A DNA stretch of 64,000 bases from Streptomyces tagetis (lineage in GTDB: Bacteria > Actinomycetota > Actinomycetes > Streptomycetales > Streptomycetaceae), in contig NZ_JAGPNL010000002.1 in assembly GCF_018069565.1 (NCBI RefSeq), forward strand, positions 558,001-622,000, read 5' to 3'. How positions within the stretch are numbered: the first letter of the stretch is position 1; every line of letters starts with the position of its first letter. This document shows, piece after piece, positions 42,842 through 52,008 of this stretch. A program made the translations under genes and the position numbers. The notes under the pieces were generated by a model. That model saw only the letters and a program-made list of their open reading frames with translations. It did no database searches and was not told the DNA's origin.

Positions 42842-42950
42842 CGGACCACGGTAACAACCTCACGATCACGGTCCGTTGGCGACCCTGGACGACAACTCGT
42901 ATGCAGTGTCAGTGAGTTGATTGAGCGTCAGAAAAGTTCATCCGAAGGGC

Positions 42951-43709
42951 TCATCCGAAGGTCCGCGCCAGCAGGCCGAGCAGCGCCTCCCAGTGCCGCT
43001 CCGCCGCCTCGGCGTCGTACGCCTCCGTGTCCGCCTGCGTGTAGCCGTGGTGCGCCCCCGGGTAGACCTCGCAGCGGTGCCTGACGCCCGCCGCGGTCAG
43101 CGCCGCCTCCAGCCGCTCCTGCTGCTCCGGCGGCAGCGACGCGTCGTGGTCGGCGTGGCCGAAGTACACCTCGGCGGTGATGTTCCCGGCCACCAGGTGC
43201 GGGCTCTGCGGACCCTCGGTCGCCAGCCGCCCGCCGTGGAAGCCGGCCACCGCGGCGACGCGGTCCGGACAGGTGCCCGCGGTGCGCAGGGCGATCGCGG
43301 CGCCCATGCAGTAGCCGGTCACCGCCACCGGCCCGCCGGCCGCCTGCGGGCAGCTCTCCAGCCACCGCAGCCAGGCACCGGCGTCCCGCATCGCCCGCTC
43401 GGGCGTGAGCGACCGCATGATCGGGCCGAGGCGGTCGAAGAGGGCCGGCCGTGCCGAGGCGTCGATGAACTCCGGCAGCTCCACGACCGGCGCCCGCCCG
43501 TGCCGGTGGAACAGGTTCGGGACCAGGACCGTGTACCCGGCGGCGGCCAGCCGGTCCGCCATGGCCCGCAGCCCGGGGCGCACCCCGAAGGCGTCCATGT
43601 AGACCAGCACCGCCGGGTGCGGTTCCCCGTCGGCCGGATGCGTCAGGTAGGCGTCGGCGGTGCCGTCCTCGGTCGGGATGTCGACGGTGGTTCCCCGCAC
43701 CTCGGTCAT
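42951..43709 (-). CDS. Dienelactone hydrolase family protein
   Basis: A 252-residue alpha/beta hydrolase with the Cys-Asp-His triad of dienelactone hydrolases: TGYCMGA (Cys), YFGHADHDASLP (Asp) and YPGAHHGYT (His). MTEVRGTTVDIPTEDGTADAYLTHPA begins the fold. No catechol-degradation genes flank it, so its substrate is open; a general ester or lactone hydrolase role is likely. It stands alone, on the same strand as the metallophosphoesterase (109-bp gap). Confidence 0.92.
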   Translation of the reverse strand: MTEVRGTTVDIPTEDGTADAYLTHPADGEPHPAVLVYMDAFGVRPGLRAMADRLAAAGYTVLVPNLFHRHGRAPVVELPEFIDASARPALFDRLGPIMRSLTPERAMRDAGAWLRWLESCPQAAGGPVAVTGYCMGAAIALRTAGTCPDRVAAVAGFHGGRLATEGPQSPHLVAGNITAEVYFGHADHDASLPPEQQERLEAALTAAGVRHRCEVYPGAHHGYTQADTEAYDAEAAERHWEALLGLLARTFG

Positions 43710-43751
43710 GGCGGGCCCTGCCTCTCTGTCTCGTCGCTGCTGTCTCGTCGC

Positions 43752-43781
43752 CCGCGCCGGTGGTCCACGGCACCGGCGCGG
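43752..43781 (-). terminator. Terminator downstream of the Sua5/YciO gene
   Basis: CCGCGCCGGTG, 8-base loop, CACCGGCGCGG: perfect 11-bp stem, 66 bp after the stop of the gene at 43847. Confidence 0.8.
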
Positions 43782-43846
43782 CGCCGGGGTGGCGCGGTGG
43801 GCTCCTCACGGCCGCCCGGGGCACACGGCCACGGACCGGCCGGCGG

Positions 43847-44467
43847 TCACTCGAACCGGGCCGGGTCGCCCGCGCCCCTGCGGACGATCTCCGCCTCCCC
43901 GTCCGAGAAGTCCACCACGGTGGTCGGCTCGGTGCCGCACTCCCCGGAGTCGATCACCGCGTCCACCACGTGGTCGAGCCGGTCCTTGATCTCCCAGCCC
44001 TGGGTCATCGGCTCCTCCTCGCCCGGCAGCAGCAGCGTGCTCGACAGCAGCGGCTCGCCCAGCTCCGTCAGGATCGCCTGGGTGACCACGTGGTCCGGGA
44101 TGCGCACGCCGACCGTCTTCTTCTTCGGGTGCTGGAGCATCCGCGGCACCTCGCGCGTCGCGGGCAGGATGAAGGTGTAGCTGCCGGGGGTCGACGCCTT
44201 GATCGCCCGGAACACGTCGTTGTCGATCCGTACGAACCGGCCGAGCTGCGCGAAGTCCTGGCACACCAGCGTGAAGTGGTGCCGGTCGTCCAGGTGCCGG
44301 ATCGCGCGGATGCGCTCGATGCCGTCGCGGCTGCCGAGCCGGCAGCCCAGCGCGTAACAGGAGTCCGTCGGGTACGCGATCAGCGCGTCCCGGCGGACGC
44401 TGTCGGCGACCTGGGCGATGCTGCGCGGCTGAGGGTTGTCGGGGTGCACGTCGAAGTACTTCGCCAT
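43847..44467 (-). CDS. Sua5/YciO/YrdC family, L-threonylcarbamoyladenylate synthase-like
   Basis: A 206-residue YrdC-fold protein. MAKYFDVHPDNPQPRSIAQVADSVRRDALIAYPTDSCYALGC and KASTPGSYTFILPATREVPRMLQHPKKKTVGVRIPDH contain the substrate-binding positions. The sequence is closer to the YciO branch than to the essential TsaC/Sua5, so it may be an auxiliary copy for tRNA t6A formation or bind another nucleotide. Ordinary ATG start. Confidence 0.9.
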   Translation of the reverse strand: MAKYFDVHPDNPQPRSIAQVADSVRRDALIAYPTDSCYALGCRLGSRDGIERIRAIRHLDDRHHFTLVCQDFAQLGRFVRIDNDVFRAIKASTPGSYTFILPATREVPRMLQHPKKKTVGVRIPDHVVTQAILTELGEPLLSSTLLLPGEEEPMTQGWEIKDRLDHVVDAVIDSGECGTEPTTVVDFSDGEAEIVRRGAGDPARFE

Positions 44468-44630
44468 TCACCGAGCTTATGCCGCCCGGGGGTCCGGTCC
44501 GCGCAGGCGGGGTCCGGGCGGAGGAGCGCGCTCCGCCGTGCCCGGTCCGGTACGCGGCCCCCGACCCGCCATCCTTCATGAGGTAACGTCCCCGACCTGG
44601 AGGAAAGGCGAGGGCGAGGAGAAGGCCGAC

Positions 44631-46157
44631 GTGGCGGGCCGAGCGGACGGAACGGGACACCGGGAGACAAGGGCGGGCGCACCCCCGGGATGGGCGGAGG
44701 AACTCCTCGGCCACCTGCGCCCCGCCGCCCGCGACATCGGCCGGGTCCTGGCCTGGCTCGCCGCCACCGTGCCCGCCGCCGTGTCCCTCCAGGACGGCGC
44801 CGGCCGACTGCTGGCGGGCCGCCGCCTCGCCTTGGACGAGGAACTGGTCGCCGGCCTCACCACCGGGCGCATCGCCTCCGCCGCCCTGGAGGACCGCGGC
44901 CGGCACGTGCGCCTGGTCCGCGTCGAACGGGCCCACCCGGAACCCGCCGCCGCCCTCGCCGTGGTCCGCGAGACCCCCTTCGACCGGCGGGCCTCCGACA
45001 TCGTCACGCACACCGCCCAGGTACTGGAACTCCTCCTGGCCGGCCACGAGTCGGCCGCCGCCGGGGACCGGCTGCGGCGGGCCACCGCCGACCTGCGCCT
45101 GGCCATCCTGCAACTGCTCATGGTCGAGGACACCGTCTCCGCCCGCCGGGTGGCCGCCGGACTCTGGCCGGGGCTCCTGGACACCGACACCGCCTGCGTC
45201 TACGTCGCCGAGTCCAGCCCCGAGATGCGCGACCGCCTCGCCGAGGAGTGCCTCGCGGCGACCGGCGAACGCGCCCTCGTCGTCCGCTGCCCCGCCATGG
45301 ACGGCCACGTGATCGTGCTGACCCCGCGCGAGGACGCCGGGGAGGCCCTGCGCACCCTGGTCGGCCCGCTGCCCGGCTGCCACCTCGGCGGCAGCGCCCG
45401 GCAGAGCCTCGCCCGCACCGCCACCGCCTACGGGCAGGCCATGAGCGCCCTGGCCGTCGCCCGGTACCGCCCCGACAAGACCGCCGTGTACGCGCAGCGG
45501 ACCCGCCCCGAACGGCTGATGGACCCCGAGGCGCTGCGCCTGTGGACGGACCGGGTGCTCGACCCCCTCGACGCGCTGGCCCACCACACCCGCGCCGAAC
45601 TCCTCGCCACCACCCGGCTGGGCCTGGAGTTCACCGCCGTCAGCACCGCGAAGATCCTCGGCGTCAGCCGCAACACCGTCCGCGCCCGCATGGACCGCGT
45701 CGAGGGCCTGCTGCGGACCGACTTCGCCGACCTGACCGCCCGCGCCACCGTCCACCTCGCGCTGAACGCCCACGCCGGCCTCGCCGACCTGCCCGCGCCC
45801 CGGCGCCCGGCCGCCGGCACCGGGCTCACCGACCTGCTCGCCGGGCCCGCGCTGCGCGCCTGGGCCGCCGACCTGCTCGGCCGGCTGGAGCCCGACACCC
45901 GCAACCCCCGGCGCACCCTGCGCGCCTGGATCGCCGCGGGCGGCAACGCCGAACGCGCCGCGCAGAGGCTCGGCGTCCACGCCCAGACCGTCCGCGAACA
46001 CGTGCGCGGCGCCGAACCCGTCCTGGAACGCCAGCTCCTCGCCGGCGGCAGCGACCTGTACGAGGTCGTCCTCGCCCATCTGGCACTCGGCGACCTCGGC
46101 CCGCCCCCGCTGCACGGGACGAAACCGGCCCATCCGGACGCACCTGTGCACGGGTGA
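44631..46157 (+). CDS. PucR/CdaR-like transcription regulator with two HTH segments
   Basis: A 508-residue regulator. The first 330 residues show no familiar ligand domain but follow the Streptomyces PucR pattern (AAVSLQDGAGRLLAGRRLAL, YGQAMSALAVARYRPDKTAVYA). Two HTH-like segments follow: ELLATTRLGLEFTAVSTAKILGVSRNTVRARMDRVEGLL (about 320-360) and TLRAWIAAGGNAERAAQRLGVHAQTVREHVRGAE (about 425-460), the latter the usual PucR-type HTH_30. GAGGAGAAGG precedes the GTG. It lies upstream of, and parallel to, the catalase gene and may regulate it, but the 430-bp gap gives no proof. Confidence 0.85.
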   Translation: MAGRADGTGHRETRAGAPPGWAEELLGHLRPAARDIGRVLAWLAATVPAAVSLQDGAGRLLAGRRLALDEELVAGLTTGRIASAALEDRGRHVRLVRVERAHPEPAAALAVVRETPFDRRASDIVTHTAQVLELLLAGHESAAAGDRLRRATADLRLAILQLLMVEDTVSARRVAAGLWPGLLDTDTACVYVAESSPEMRDRLAEECLAATGERALVVRCPAMDGHVIVLTPREDAGEALRTLVGPLPGCHLGGSARQSLARTATAYGQAMSALAVARYRPDKTAVYAQRTRPERLMDPEALRLWTDRVLDPLDALAHHTRAELLATTRLGLEFTAVSTAKILGVSRNTVRARMDRVEGLLRTDFADLTARATVHLALNAHAGLADLPAPRRPAAGTGLTDLLAGPALRAWAADLLGRLEPDTRNPRRTLRAWIAAGGNAERAAQRLGVHAQTVREHVRGAEPVLERQLLAGGSDLYEVVLAHLALGDLGPPPLHGTKPAHPDAPVHG

Positions 46158-46587
46158 GTCCCGGGCGCCGCGCAGCGGGCACCGGCACGGTTCACAACGG
46201 CGGAGGCGGCCCCGTAGGTTCTACGAGCCGCGGGGGCACGACCGGAACGGGGGACCGGTCGCGCCCCCCTCGGCCGTTTCCGCGCCGCCCCGCCCGGCCT
46301 GCCCGCGGCCCGCGTGCCTCCGCCCCGCCCGCAGCCCGCGCGCCTGCGGCCCGCCTGCCCCGCCGACGCCGCCCGCCGCCGCGCTCTGCCCCCCCCGAAC
46401 CCGACGGATGGCGCCCCCACCGGACCGGCCCCGTGGCGCCGCCCGGGAGGCCGTGTTGAAATGCGGGCAAACCGGTAGGTGACGGGCGGCTCACTCTGGG
46501 TACCCGGCCCGCCGACACGCGCGGCCGACGGCCGCCTCGCAGCTCAGGACCGGCCCGGACGGCCACGAGTCGAAGGAGCCCACGACC
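46158..46587. other. 430-bp non-coding region before the catalase gene
   Basis: No gene is visible. It contains the palindrome CGTAG-GTT-CTACG (46213-46225), a long C-rich stretch with tandem cccgc-type wording (46260-46400), and GGGTAC at 46498-46503, a SigB-type -10 box with only a weak -35 (AGGT, 17 bases upstream). AAGGAG lies just before the catalase ATG. Confidence 0.5.
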
Positions 46588-48246
46588 ATGACGGACGTAT
46601 CGAGCCGGGGTCCCGCCCCGGGCGACGAACGCAAGGTGCTCACCAACCGGCAGGGGCACCCCGTCTACGACAACCAGAACCAGCGCACGGTCGGCGCCCG
46701 CGGCCCCGCCACGCTGGAGAACTACCAGTTCCTGGAGAAGATCAGCCACTTCGACCGGGAACGCATCCCCGAGCGTGTCGTGCACGCCCGCGGTGTCACC
46801 GCCTACGGCTACTTCGAGGCGTACGGTGCCTGGGGCGACGAGCCGATCGACCGTCACACCCGGGCCCGGCTGTTCCAGGAGCGGGGCAAGCGCACCGACG
46901 TCGCCGTCCGCTTCTCCACCGTCATCGGCGGCCGGGACTCCGCCGAGACCGCCCGCGACCCGCGCGGCTTCGCCGTCAAGTTCTACACCGAGGACGGCAA
47001 CTGGGACCTCGTCGGCAACAACCTCGGCGTCTTCTTCATCCGGGACGCGATCAAGTTCCCGGACGTCATCCACTCCCTCAAGCCGGACCCGGTCACCTTC
47101 GAGCAGCAGCCCCGGCGCATCTTCGACTTCATGTCCCAGACGCCGGAGTCGATGCACATGCTCGTCAACCTCTTCAGCCCGCGCGGCATCCCCGCGGACT
47201 ACCGCCACATGCAGGGCTTTGGCGTCAACACCTACAAATGGGTCGACGCCAAGGGGAAGACCGTCCTGGTCAAGTACCACTGGATGCCGAAGCAGGGCGT
47301 GCGCAGCATGACCGAGGAGGACGCGGCCAACGTCCAGGCCGAGTCCCTCGGCCACGCCACCAAGGACCTCTACGAGGCCGTCGCGCGCGGCGAGTACCCG
47401 GAGTGGGAGCTGCTCGTCCAGATGATGGACGACGACGAACACCCCGAGCTGGACTTCGACCCGCTCGACGACACCAAGACCTGGCCGGAACAGGACTTCC
47501 CGCCGAAGCCGGTCGGCCGCATGGTGCTCGACCGGATGCCGGAGAACTACTTCGCCGAGAACGAGCAGATCTCCTTCGGCACCGGCGTCCTCGTCGACGG
47601 GCTGGACTTCTCCGACGACAAGATGCTCGTCGGCCGGACCTTCTCCTACAGCGACACCCAGCGCCACCGGGTCGGCCCGAACTACCTCCAGCTCCCCGTC
47701 AACCAGGCCAAGCACGCGCAGATCCGCACCAACCAGCGCGACGGCCAGATGGCCTACCACGTGGACGGCGGCGGCGAGAACCCGAGCGTCAACTACGAGC
47801 CGTCGATCACCGGCGGCCTCCGCGAGGCGCAGTACCCGACCCACGACGACCAGGGCCCGGAGATCCGGGGCCGGCTCACCCGCAAGCGCATCCCGCGCGC
47901 CAACGACTACCAGCAGGCCGGGCAGCGCTACGTCCTGATGGAGCAGTGGGAGCGCGACGACCTCGTCGCCAACTTCACCGACCTGCTCTCCCAGTGCACC
48001 CGGCCGGTCCAGGAGCGCATGGTGTGGCACTTCCTGCTCGTCGAGAACGACCTCGGGCTACGCGTCGGCGAGGGACTCGGCATCTCGCCCGAGGACGTGG
48101 CGAAGCTGGAGCCGCTGGCCGGACAGGACCTCACCGACGAGGACCGCGAACGGCTGGCCAAGCTCGGCAAGAACCCGCCGCGCGACGTCGAGGGCCTGAC
48201 GATGACGCACTGCGTCCCGAACGAGCGGCACGTCGTCACGCGCTGA
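46588..48246 (+). CDS. Haem catalase (monofunctional)
   Basis: A 552-residue catalase decomposing H2O2, somewhat longer than the 480-residue small-subunit type. Key residues: catalytic His in [18 protein letters not shown], Asn in [14 protein letters not shown], and the haem-ligand Tyr in [23 protein letters not shown]. The C-terminal extension after about 480 ([43 protein letters not shown] region) is helical. Probably stress-controlled: a SigB-type -10 and a PucR-like gene lie upstream. A terminator follows. Confidence 0.96.
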   Translation: MTDVSSRGPAPGDERKVLTNRQGHPVYDNQNQRTVGARGPATLENYQFLEKISHFDRERIPERVVHARGVTAYGYFEAYGAWGDEPIDRHTRARLFQERGKRTDVAVRFSTVIGGRDSAETARDPRGFAVKFYTEDGNWDLVGNNLGVFFIRDAIKFPDVIHSLKPDPVTFEQQPRRIFDFMSQTPESMHMLVNLFSPRGIPADYRHMQGFGVNTYKWVDAKGKTVLVKYHWMPKQGVRSMTEEDAANVQAESLGHATKDLYEAVARGEYPEWELLVQMMDDDEHPELDFDPLDDTKTWPEQDFPPKPVGRMVLDRMPENYFAENEQISFGTGVLVDGLDFSDDKMLVGRTFSYSDTQRHRVGPNYLQLPVNQAKHAQIRTNQRDGQMAYHVDGGGENPSVNYEPSITGGLREAQYPTHDDQGPEIRGRLTRKRIPRANDYQQAGQRYVLMEQWERDDLVANFTDLLSQCTRPVQERMVWHFLLVENDLGLRVGEGLGISPEDVAKLEPLAGQDLTDEDRERLAKLGKNPPRDVEGLTMTHCVPNERHVVTR

Positions 48247-48259
48247 CGGACACCCGGGC

Positions 48260-48288
48260 CGCCGCCGGTCGCGGCTCAGCCGGCGGCG
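48260..48288. terminator. Terminator between catalase and fructosamine-kinase genes
   Basis: CGCCGCCGG, 11-base loop, CCGGCGGCG, between convergent genes and overlapping the end of the leftward one. Confidence 0.65.
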
Positions 48289-49142
48289 AGGGCGGACCGG
48301 GCCGCCGCGACGGCCTGCCCGGCGTACCCGCCGCCGAAGAGCACGGTGTGCACCAGCAGCGGGAAGAGCTGGTGCGCGCCGACGCGGCGGCGCCAGCCGT
48401 CGGCGAGCGGCGCCACCTCCTGGTATCCGTCCGTGATCCGCTCCAGGTGCGGGCAGCCGAACAGGCGCAGCATCGCCAGGTCCGTCTCCCGGTGCCCGCC
48501 GTGCGCGGCCGGGTCGATCAGCCACACGCGCCCGTCGGCCCCCCACAGCACGTTGCCGTTCCACAGGTCGCCGTGGAGCCGGGCCGGCGGCTCCGCGGGG
48601 CCGGCCAGCTCCGGCAGCCGTTCGCAGACCCGCTCGACGTCCGCCGCCCCGGCGGCGTCCACGGCGCCCGCGTCGACCGCGCCGCGCAGGTACGGCAGCA
48701 CCCGGTGCTCGGCGTACCAGCGGGGCCAGTCGTCCCCGGGCACGTTGCGCATCGGCGCGAGCCCGATCCAGGCGTCCTCGGGGCCGCCGGGCGGCGCGGC
48801 GCCGAACGCGGGCGCGCCGGCGGCGTGCAGCGCGGCCAGCTCCCGCCCGAACCGCGCCGCCGCCCGCCCGTCCGGCGGCCCCTGCGCCACCCGGTTGGTG
48901 ACCAGCCACCGCGCGTCCGCGCCGTGCACCGCGGGTACGGGAACCGCCCCGGCGCCGGCCAGCCAGCGCAGGCCCGCCGCCTCGGCCCGCACCGCGCCGG
49001 GGCCGTCCCCGCGTTTGGCCATCACCGTGCGCCCGTCGTCGAGGGCGACCTCGGAGAGCGCGTCCGACAGGCGGCGTTCACCGGTCACCGCGCGGCCGGT
49101 GAAGCGGGCCGCGGCGGCCGAGGGAGAGGCGGGGGGCGTCAT
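48276..49142 (-). CDS. Fructosamine-3-kinase family protein
   Basis: A 288-residue kinase of the aminoglycoside-phosphotransferase fold that phosphorylates protein-bound ketosamines, leading to deglycation. Motifs: ARLHGDLWNGNVLW (catalytic loop) and VWLIDPAAHGGHRETDLAMLRLFG (metal binding and family signature). The ATG at 49140-49142 has no ribosome site; TACGCT lies about eight bases upstream, so the gene may be leaderless. Confidence 0.92.
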   Translation of the reverse strand: MTPPASPSAAAARFTGRAVTGERRLSDALSEVALDDGRTVMAKRGDGPGAVRAEAAGLRWLAGAGAVPVPAVHGADARWLVTNRVAQGPPDGRAAARFGRELAALHAAGAPAFGAAPPGGPEDAWIGLAPMRNVPGDDWPRWYAEHRVLPYLRGAVDAGAVDAAGAADVERVCERLPELAGPAEPPARLHGDLWNGNVLWGADGRVWLIDPAAHGGHRETDLAMLRLFGCPHLERITDGYQEVAPLADGWRRRVGAHQLFPLLVHTVLFGGGYAGQAVAAARSALAAG

Positions 49143-49274
49143 GCCGGTCAGCGTAGGCCGTGTCCGTGACGTCCCGCCGGGCTCTTCGCCCCGTGGCCGG
49201 GCCGCCCGCCGCCGACCCGGTGAAAAACACCCCGCACGCCCTGGAAGCCCCGCCGACGGGGGACCAGTGGGGAC

Positions 49275-49595
49275 ATGACCAGTTCCTCGTTCCCCCGCAG
49301 CATCACGCTGCCCGCCTCGGTCTGCGAACAGGCCGCGGACTACCTCGAACACGCGGTCCACAAGGCCATCGACGGCGCCGCCGCCCCCTGGCGGGCCTTC
49401 CGCGGCGCCGACGGCGACCACACCTTCGCGGTGCCCCTCGTCGAGCAGGCCGCCGGCTGCCTCCTCGTCCTGGCCGCCGAAAGCGCCCAGAGCCTGCGCC
49501 CCTCCGCCCTGCGCGCCCTCATCGGCGTGGCCCTGCACCTGCGCGACGCCGCCGAGGCGGTCCGCCGCCCCGCCTACACCCCGAGCGCCTGGTGA
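49275..49595 (+). CDS. Hypothetical protein
   Basis: A 106-residue soluble protein, not recognised. It looks like an alpha/beta domain: helix (SVCEQAADYLEHAVHKAIDG), two strands (DHTFAVPLVEQAAGCLLVLAAE) and a final helix (ALRALIGVALHLRDAAEAVRR). GGGGAC lies close before the ATG. Coding bias and clear limits support it as a real gene. It diverges from the fructosamine-kinase gene. Confidence 0.7.
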   Translation: MTSSSFPRSITLPASVCEQAADYLEHAVHKAIDGAAAPWRAFRGADGDHTFAVPLVEQAAGCLLVLAAESAQSLRPSALRALIGVALHLRDAAEAVRRPAYTPSAW

Positions 49596-49630
49596 CCACG
49601 GGCCGCTGACCTGCGCGGGGCCACGGCACG

Positions 49631-50905
49631 TCAGGTGCTGCCGAACAGCCGCAGGGACGCCCACAGGGCGAGGGTGGAGGCCACGAGCGTGGCCGGTACG
49701 GTCAGCAGGCCGAGCCGGGTGAAGCGGCCCAGCTCCGCCTCGACGCCGTGCCGGTGCAGGATGCGCCGCCACAGCAGGGTCGCCAGCGAGCCGACGTAGG
49801 TCAGGTTGGGGCCCAGGTTCACGCCGATCAGCACCGCGAGGACGGGGCCCGCCCCGGCGGGCGCGGCCAGGGGGAGCAGTGCCAGCACGGCGGGCAGGTT
49901 GTTGATGACGTTGGCCAGCACCGCGGCGACCACCGCGATCCCGAGCAGGGCCGGCACCGACTCCCCGTCCGGCAGCAGGTACCGCAGCAGCGTGCCCAGC
50001 CCGCCGCCCATCACGCCCCGCACCACGACGCCGAGCGCGAGCACGAACAGGCAGAACAGCGGCGCCGCGGCCCCCACCAGTTCCCGGGGCGTGACATGGC
50101 GCCGGGACAGCGCCCGCCCGCCGAGCACCAGCACCCCCGCCAGCGCCGCCCAGGCGGGCGACAGCCCGGCCGCCGAGACCACCGCGAACCCGGCCAGCGT
50201 CAGCGCGAGCACCACCAGCGGGAACCGCGCCACGCCGGGCGGCGGTCCCACGCCGGACGCCGCGGCCGGCCCGGAGACCGGCGTGTCCAGGTCGGCGCGG
50301 AAGAAGCGGCGGAAGACGGCGTACTCGACGGCGATCGCCACCAGCCAGGGCAGCGCCATCAGCGCCGCGAACCGGGTGAAGCTCAGGCCGCTGGCCGTGA
50401 ACGCCAGCAGGTTCGTCAGGTTGGAGACCGGCAGCAGCAGGGAGGCCGAGTTCGCCAGGTGGGCGGTGGCGTACACGTGCGGCCGGGCCACCGCGCCGGC
50501 GCGGGCCGCGGTGGCGAGCACCACCGGGGTCAGCAGGACGGCGGTGGCGTCCAGACTGAGCACCGCCGTCACCGCGCAGGCCACCACGAACACCCCGCCG
50601 AGCAGATGCCGCGGGCTGCCGCCGCACCGGCGGGCCACCACGGCGCCGGCCGCCTCGAAGAGCCCCTCCCGCGCGCACAGGTGCGCCAGCATCAGCACCA
50701 GCGCGAGGAAGCCGACGACCGGCAGCAGCGTCCGCGTCTGCTCCCACGCCTCCCGCGGCGTGACCACGCCGAGCAGCACCATCAGCGCGGCGGCGGGTAC
50801 GGCGGCCGTGGCCTCCGGCAGACCGCGCGGGCGCAGCACGGCGAAGGCCAGCACCCCCAGCAGCAGCGCCACGGGGACGGCCTCGGAGACGAGGGCGGTA
50901 CTCAG
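49631..50905 (-). CDS. SLC13/ArsB-type permease
   Basis: An integral membrane protein of the ion-transporter superfamily, about 424 residues and 11-12 spans (VPVALLLGVLAFAVL, LLPVVGFLALVLMLAHL, LLGGVFVVACAVTAVLSLDATAVLLTPVVLA). The DATAVLLTP and NVINNLPAVLALLP hairpins are the paired helical-hairpin motifs of the ArsB/NhaD/DASS group. The substrate (arsenite, dicarboxylate or Na+) is unclear; no ars genes are near. I place the start at a CTG at 50903-50905 because GGGAGGAG lies five bases before it. The canonical alternative, a TTG at 50999-51001, adds 32 non-membrane residues and lacks a ribosome site. Confidence 0.85.
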   Translation of the reverse strand: MSTALVSEAVPVALLLGVLAFAVLRPRGLPEATAAVPAAALMVLLGVVTPREAWEQTRTLLPVVGFLALVLMLAHLCAREGLFEAAGAVVARRCGGSPRHLLGGVFVVACAVTAVLSLDATAVLLTPVVLATAARAGAVARPHVYATAHLANSASLLLPVSNLTNLLAFTASGLSFTRFAALMALPWLVAIAVEYAVFRRFFRADLDTPVSGPAAASGVGPPPGVARFPLVVLALTLAGFAVVSAAGLSPAWAALAGVLVLGGRALSRRHVTPRELVGAAAPLFCLFVLALGVVVRGVMGGGLGTLLRYLLPDGESVPALLGIAVVAAVLANVINNLPAVLALLPLAAPAGAGPVLAVLIGVNLGPNLTYVGSLATLLWRRILHRHGVEAELGRFTRLGLLTVPATLVASTLALWASLRLFGST

Positions 50906-51029
50906 GGGTTCTCCTCCCGCCGGCGACCCGGGCACCCACCCGGTGATCGTCAGGCCCCAGGATGGCACCCCCCGGGCAGTGACCCGCACGAACGGTGACA
51001 AGACCGCCCGCCACCGCCCTCCCGCACCC

Positions 51030-51122
51030 AGGCCCCGAGCCCTCCCGCACGTAAGGCCCCGAGCCCTGCCCTCGTCAGGCTCCGAACCTTGCCCTCGTCA
51101 GGCCCCGAACCTGCCCCCCGGC
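51030..51122. repeat. 23-bp tandem repeat, four copies
   Basis: Copies at 51030-51053 (24 bp), 51054-51076, 51077-51099 and 51100-51122; the core is aggccccgagccctgccctc with a few changes. It lies in the 317-bp non-coding stretch (50906-51222) between the permease and DoxX genes, which otherwise holds only C-rich low-complexity sequence. Confidence 0.85.
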
Positions 51123-51222
51123 AGCCCGCTCGACCCGCCTCGTGGCCCCCGGCATCCGCCCGCGCCCGCGCCCGCGCCGGGCCCGGCCCTGGCCGCCGAA
51201 CCCGCCTTCGCCCGCCCCCCGG

Positions 51223-51765
51223 TCAGCCGCCGGTCCCGCCCAGCCTGGCCCGCACCGCGCCCGCCAGCGCCGCCGGGCGTGCCGTGGCCCGTGCCGTGCG
51301 GCGCACCAGGCGGGCGTCGCGGCGCAGCTCCAGTGCCGCGTGCCGGCACCGCCACAGCAGCGAGGGGGCGCCGCCGGTGTCGTCGGCCGCGATCAGCAGC
51401 CCGCCCAGCATGGACAGGTTCTTGAGGAAGTGGACGCGCTGCTGGGCACGGTCGGCGGACTCCTCCGCCTCCCAGAAGCGGTGCCCGGCCAGCGTGGTCG
51501 GCACCAGCGTCGCGGCCATCGCCAGCGCGGCCGGCCGTGGGCAGCGGCCCAGCCCGAGCATGACGCCGCCGACGACCTGCACGGCCCCGTTGAGGCGCAC
51601 CAGGTGCTCGGTGCGGTCCGGCAGCACGGACACGCGGTCGGCCACCGGCCGCACGACCGGTTCGGCCGCCGACGCCACCTCGCCGGGCTTGCGCAGGGAC
51701 CGCAGGCCCCCGGCGATGAACATCGAGGCGAGCATCGGCCGGCCGGCCACGCGCAGAAGACTCAT
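51223..51765 (-). CDS. DoxX family membrane protein
   Basis: A 180-residue protein with the four-span DoxX fold: RVAGRPMLASMFIAGGLRSLRKP, RLNGAVQVVGGVMLGLGRCPRPAALAMAATLVPTTLAGHRFWE, FLKNLSMLGGLLIAADD. The HFLKNLSMLGGLL segment is typical. DoxX proteins take part in quinone or thiol redox at the membrane in a few bacteria; the role here is unknown. The C-terminal 45 residues are Arg/Ala-rich. GGGAGAG precedes the ATG. Confidence 0.9.
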   Translation of the reverse strand: MSLLRVAGRPMLASMFIAGGLRSLRKPGEVASAAEPVVRPVADRVSVLPDRTEHLVRLNGAVQVVGGVMLGLGRCPRPAALAMAATLVPTTLAGHRFWEAEESADRAQQRVHFLKNLSMLGGLLIAADDTGGAPSLLWRCRHAALELRRDARLVRRTARATARPAALAGAVRARLGGTGG

Positions 51766-51972
51766 GACGCTCTCCCAAGGAGTCGCGGAGGGGGGAAACC
51801 TGTACGGATCATCAGGTGCCCCGCCCGCCCGGCGCCATTCGACGCCCTCGCCCGGCCACGGGGCCGGGGCCCCGCCGCATGGGGTCCGCGCAGGTCGCGC
51901 GGGCAGCGGCGGGCCGCCGTGGCGCCTTCCCGGCGGGGGACGCGGTGCCGCGCATACGGCGCACCCGCGTAC

Positions 51973-52002
51973 TTGAGCGAGCGCCCCCGGGGTGGGCAGG
52001 AT
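51973..52002 (+). promoter_or_regulatory. Leaderless promoter of the GNAT gene
   Basis: TTGAGC, 18 bases, CAGGAT, then six bases to the GTG at 52009. This spacing is the usual one for leaderless Streptomyces transcripts. Confidence 0.6.
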
Positions 52003-52008
52003 GCCCCG

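Noticed and set aside
46192..48030. 612-codon frame antisense to the catalase gene
   Set aside because: No motifs, repetitive Val/Gly/Arg wording; catalase on the other strand is certain.
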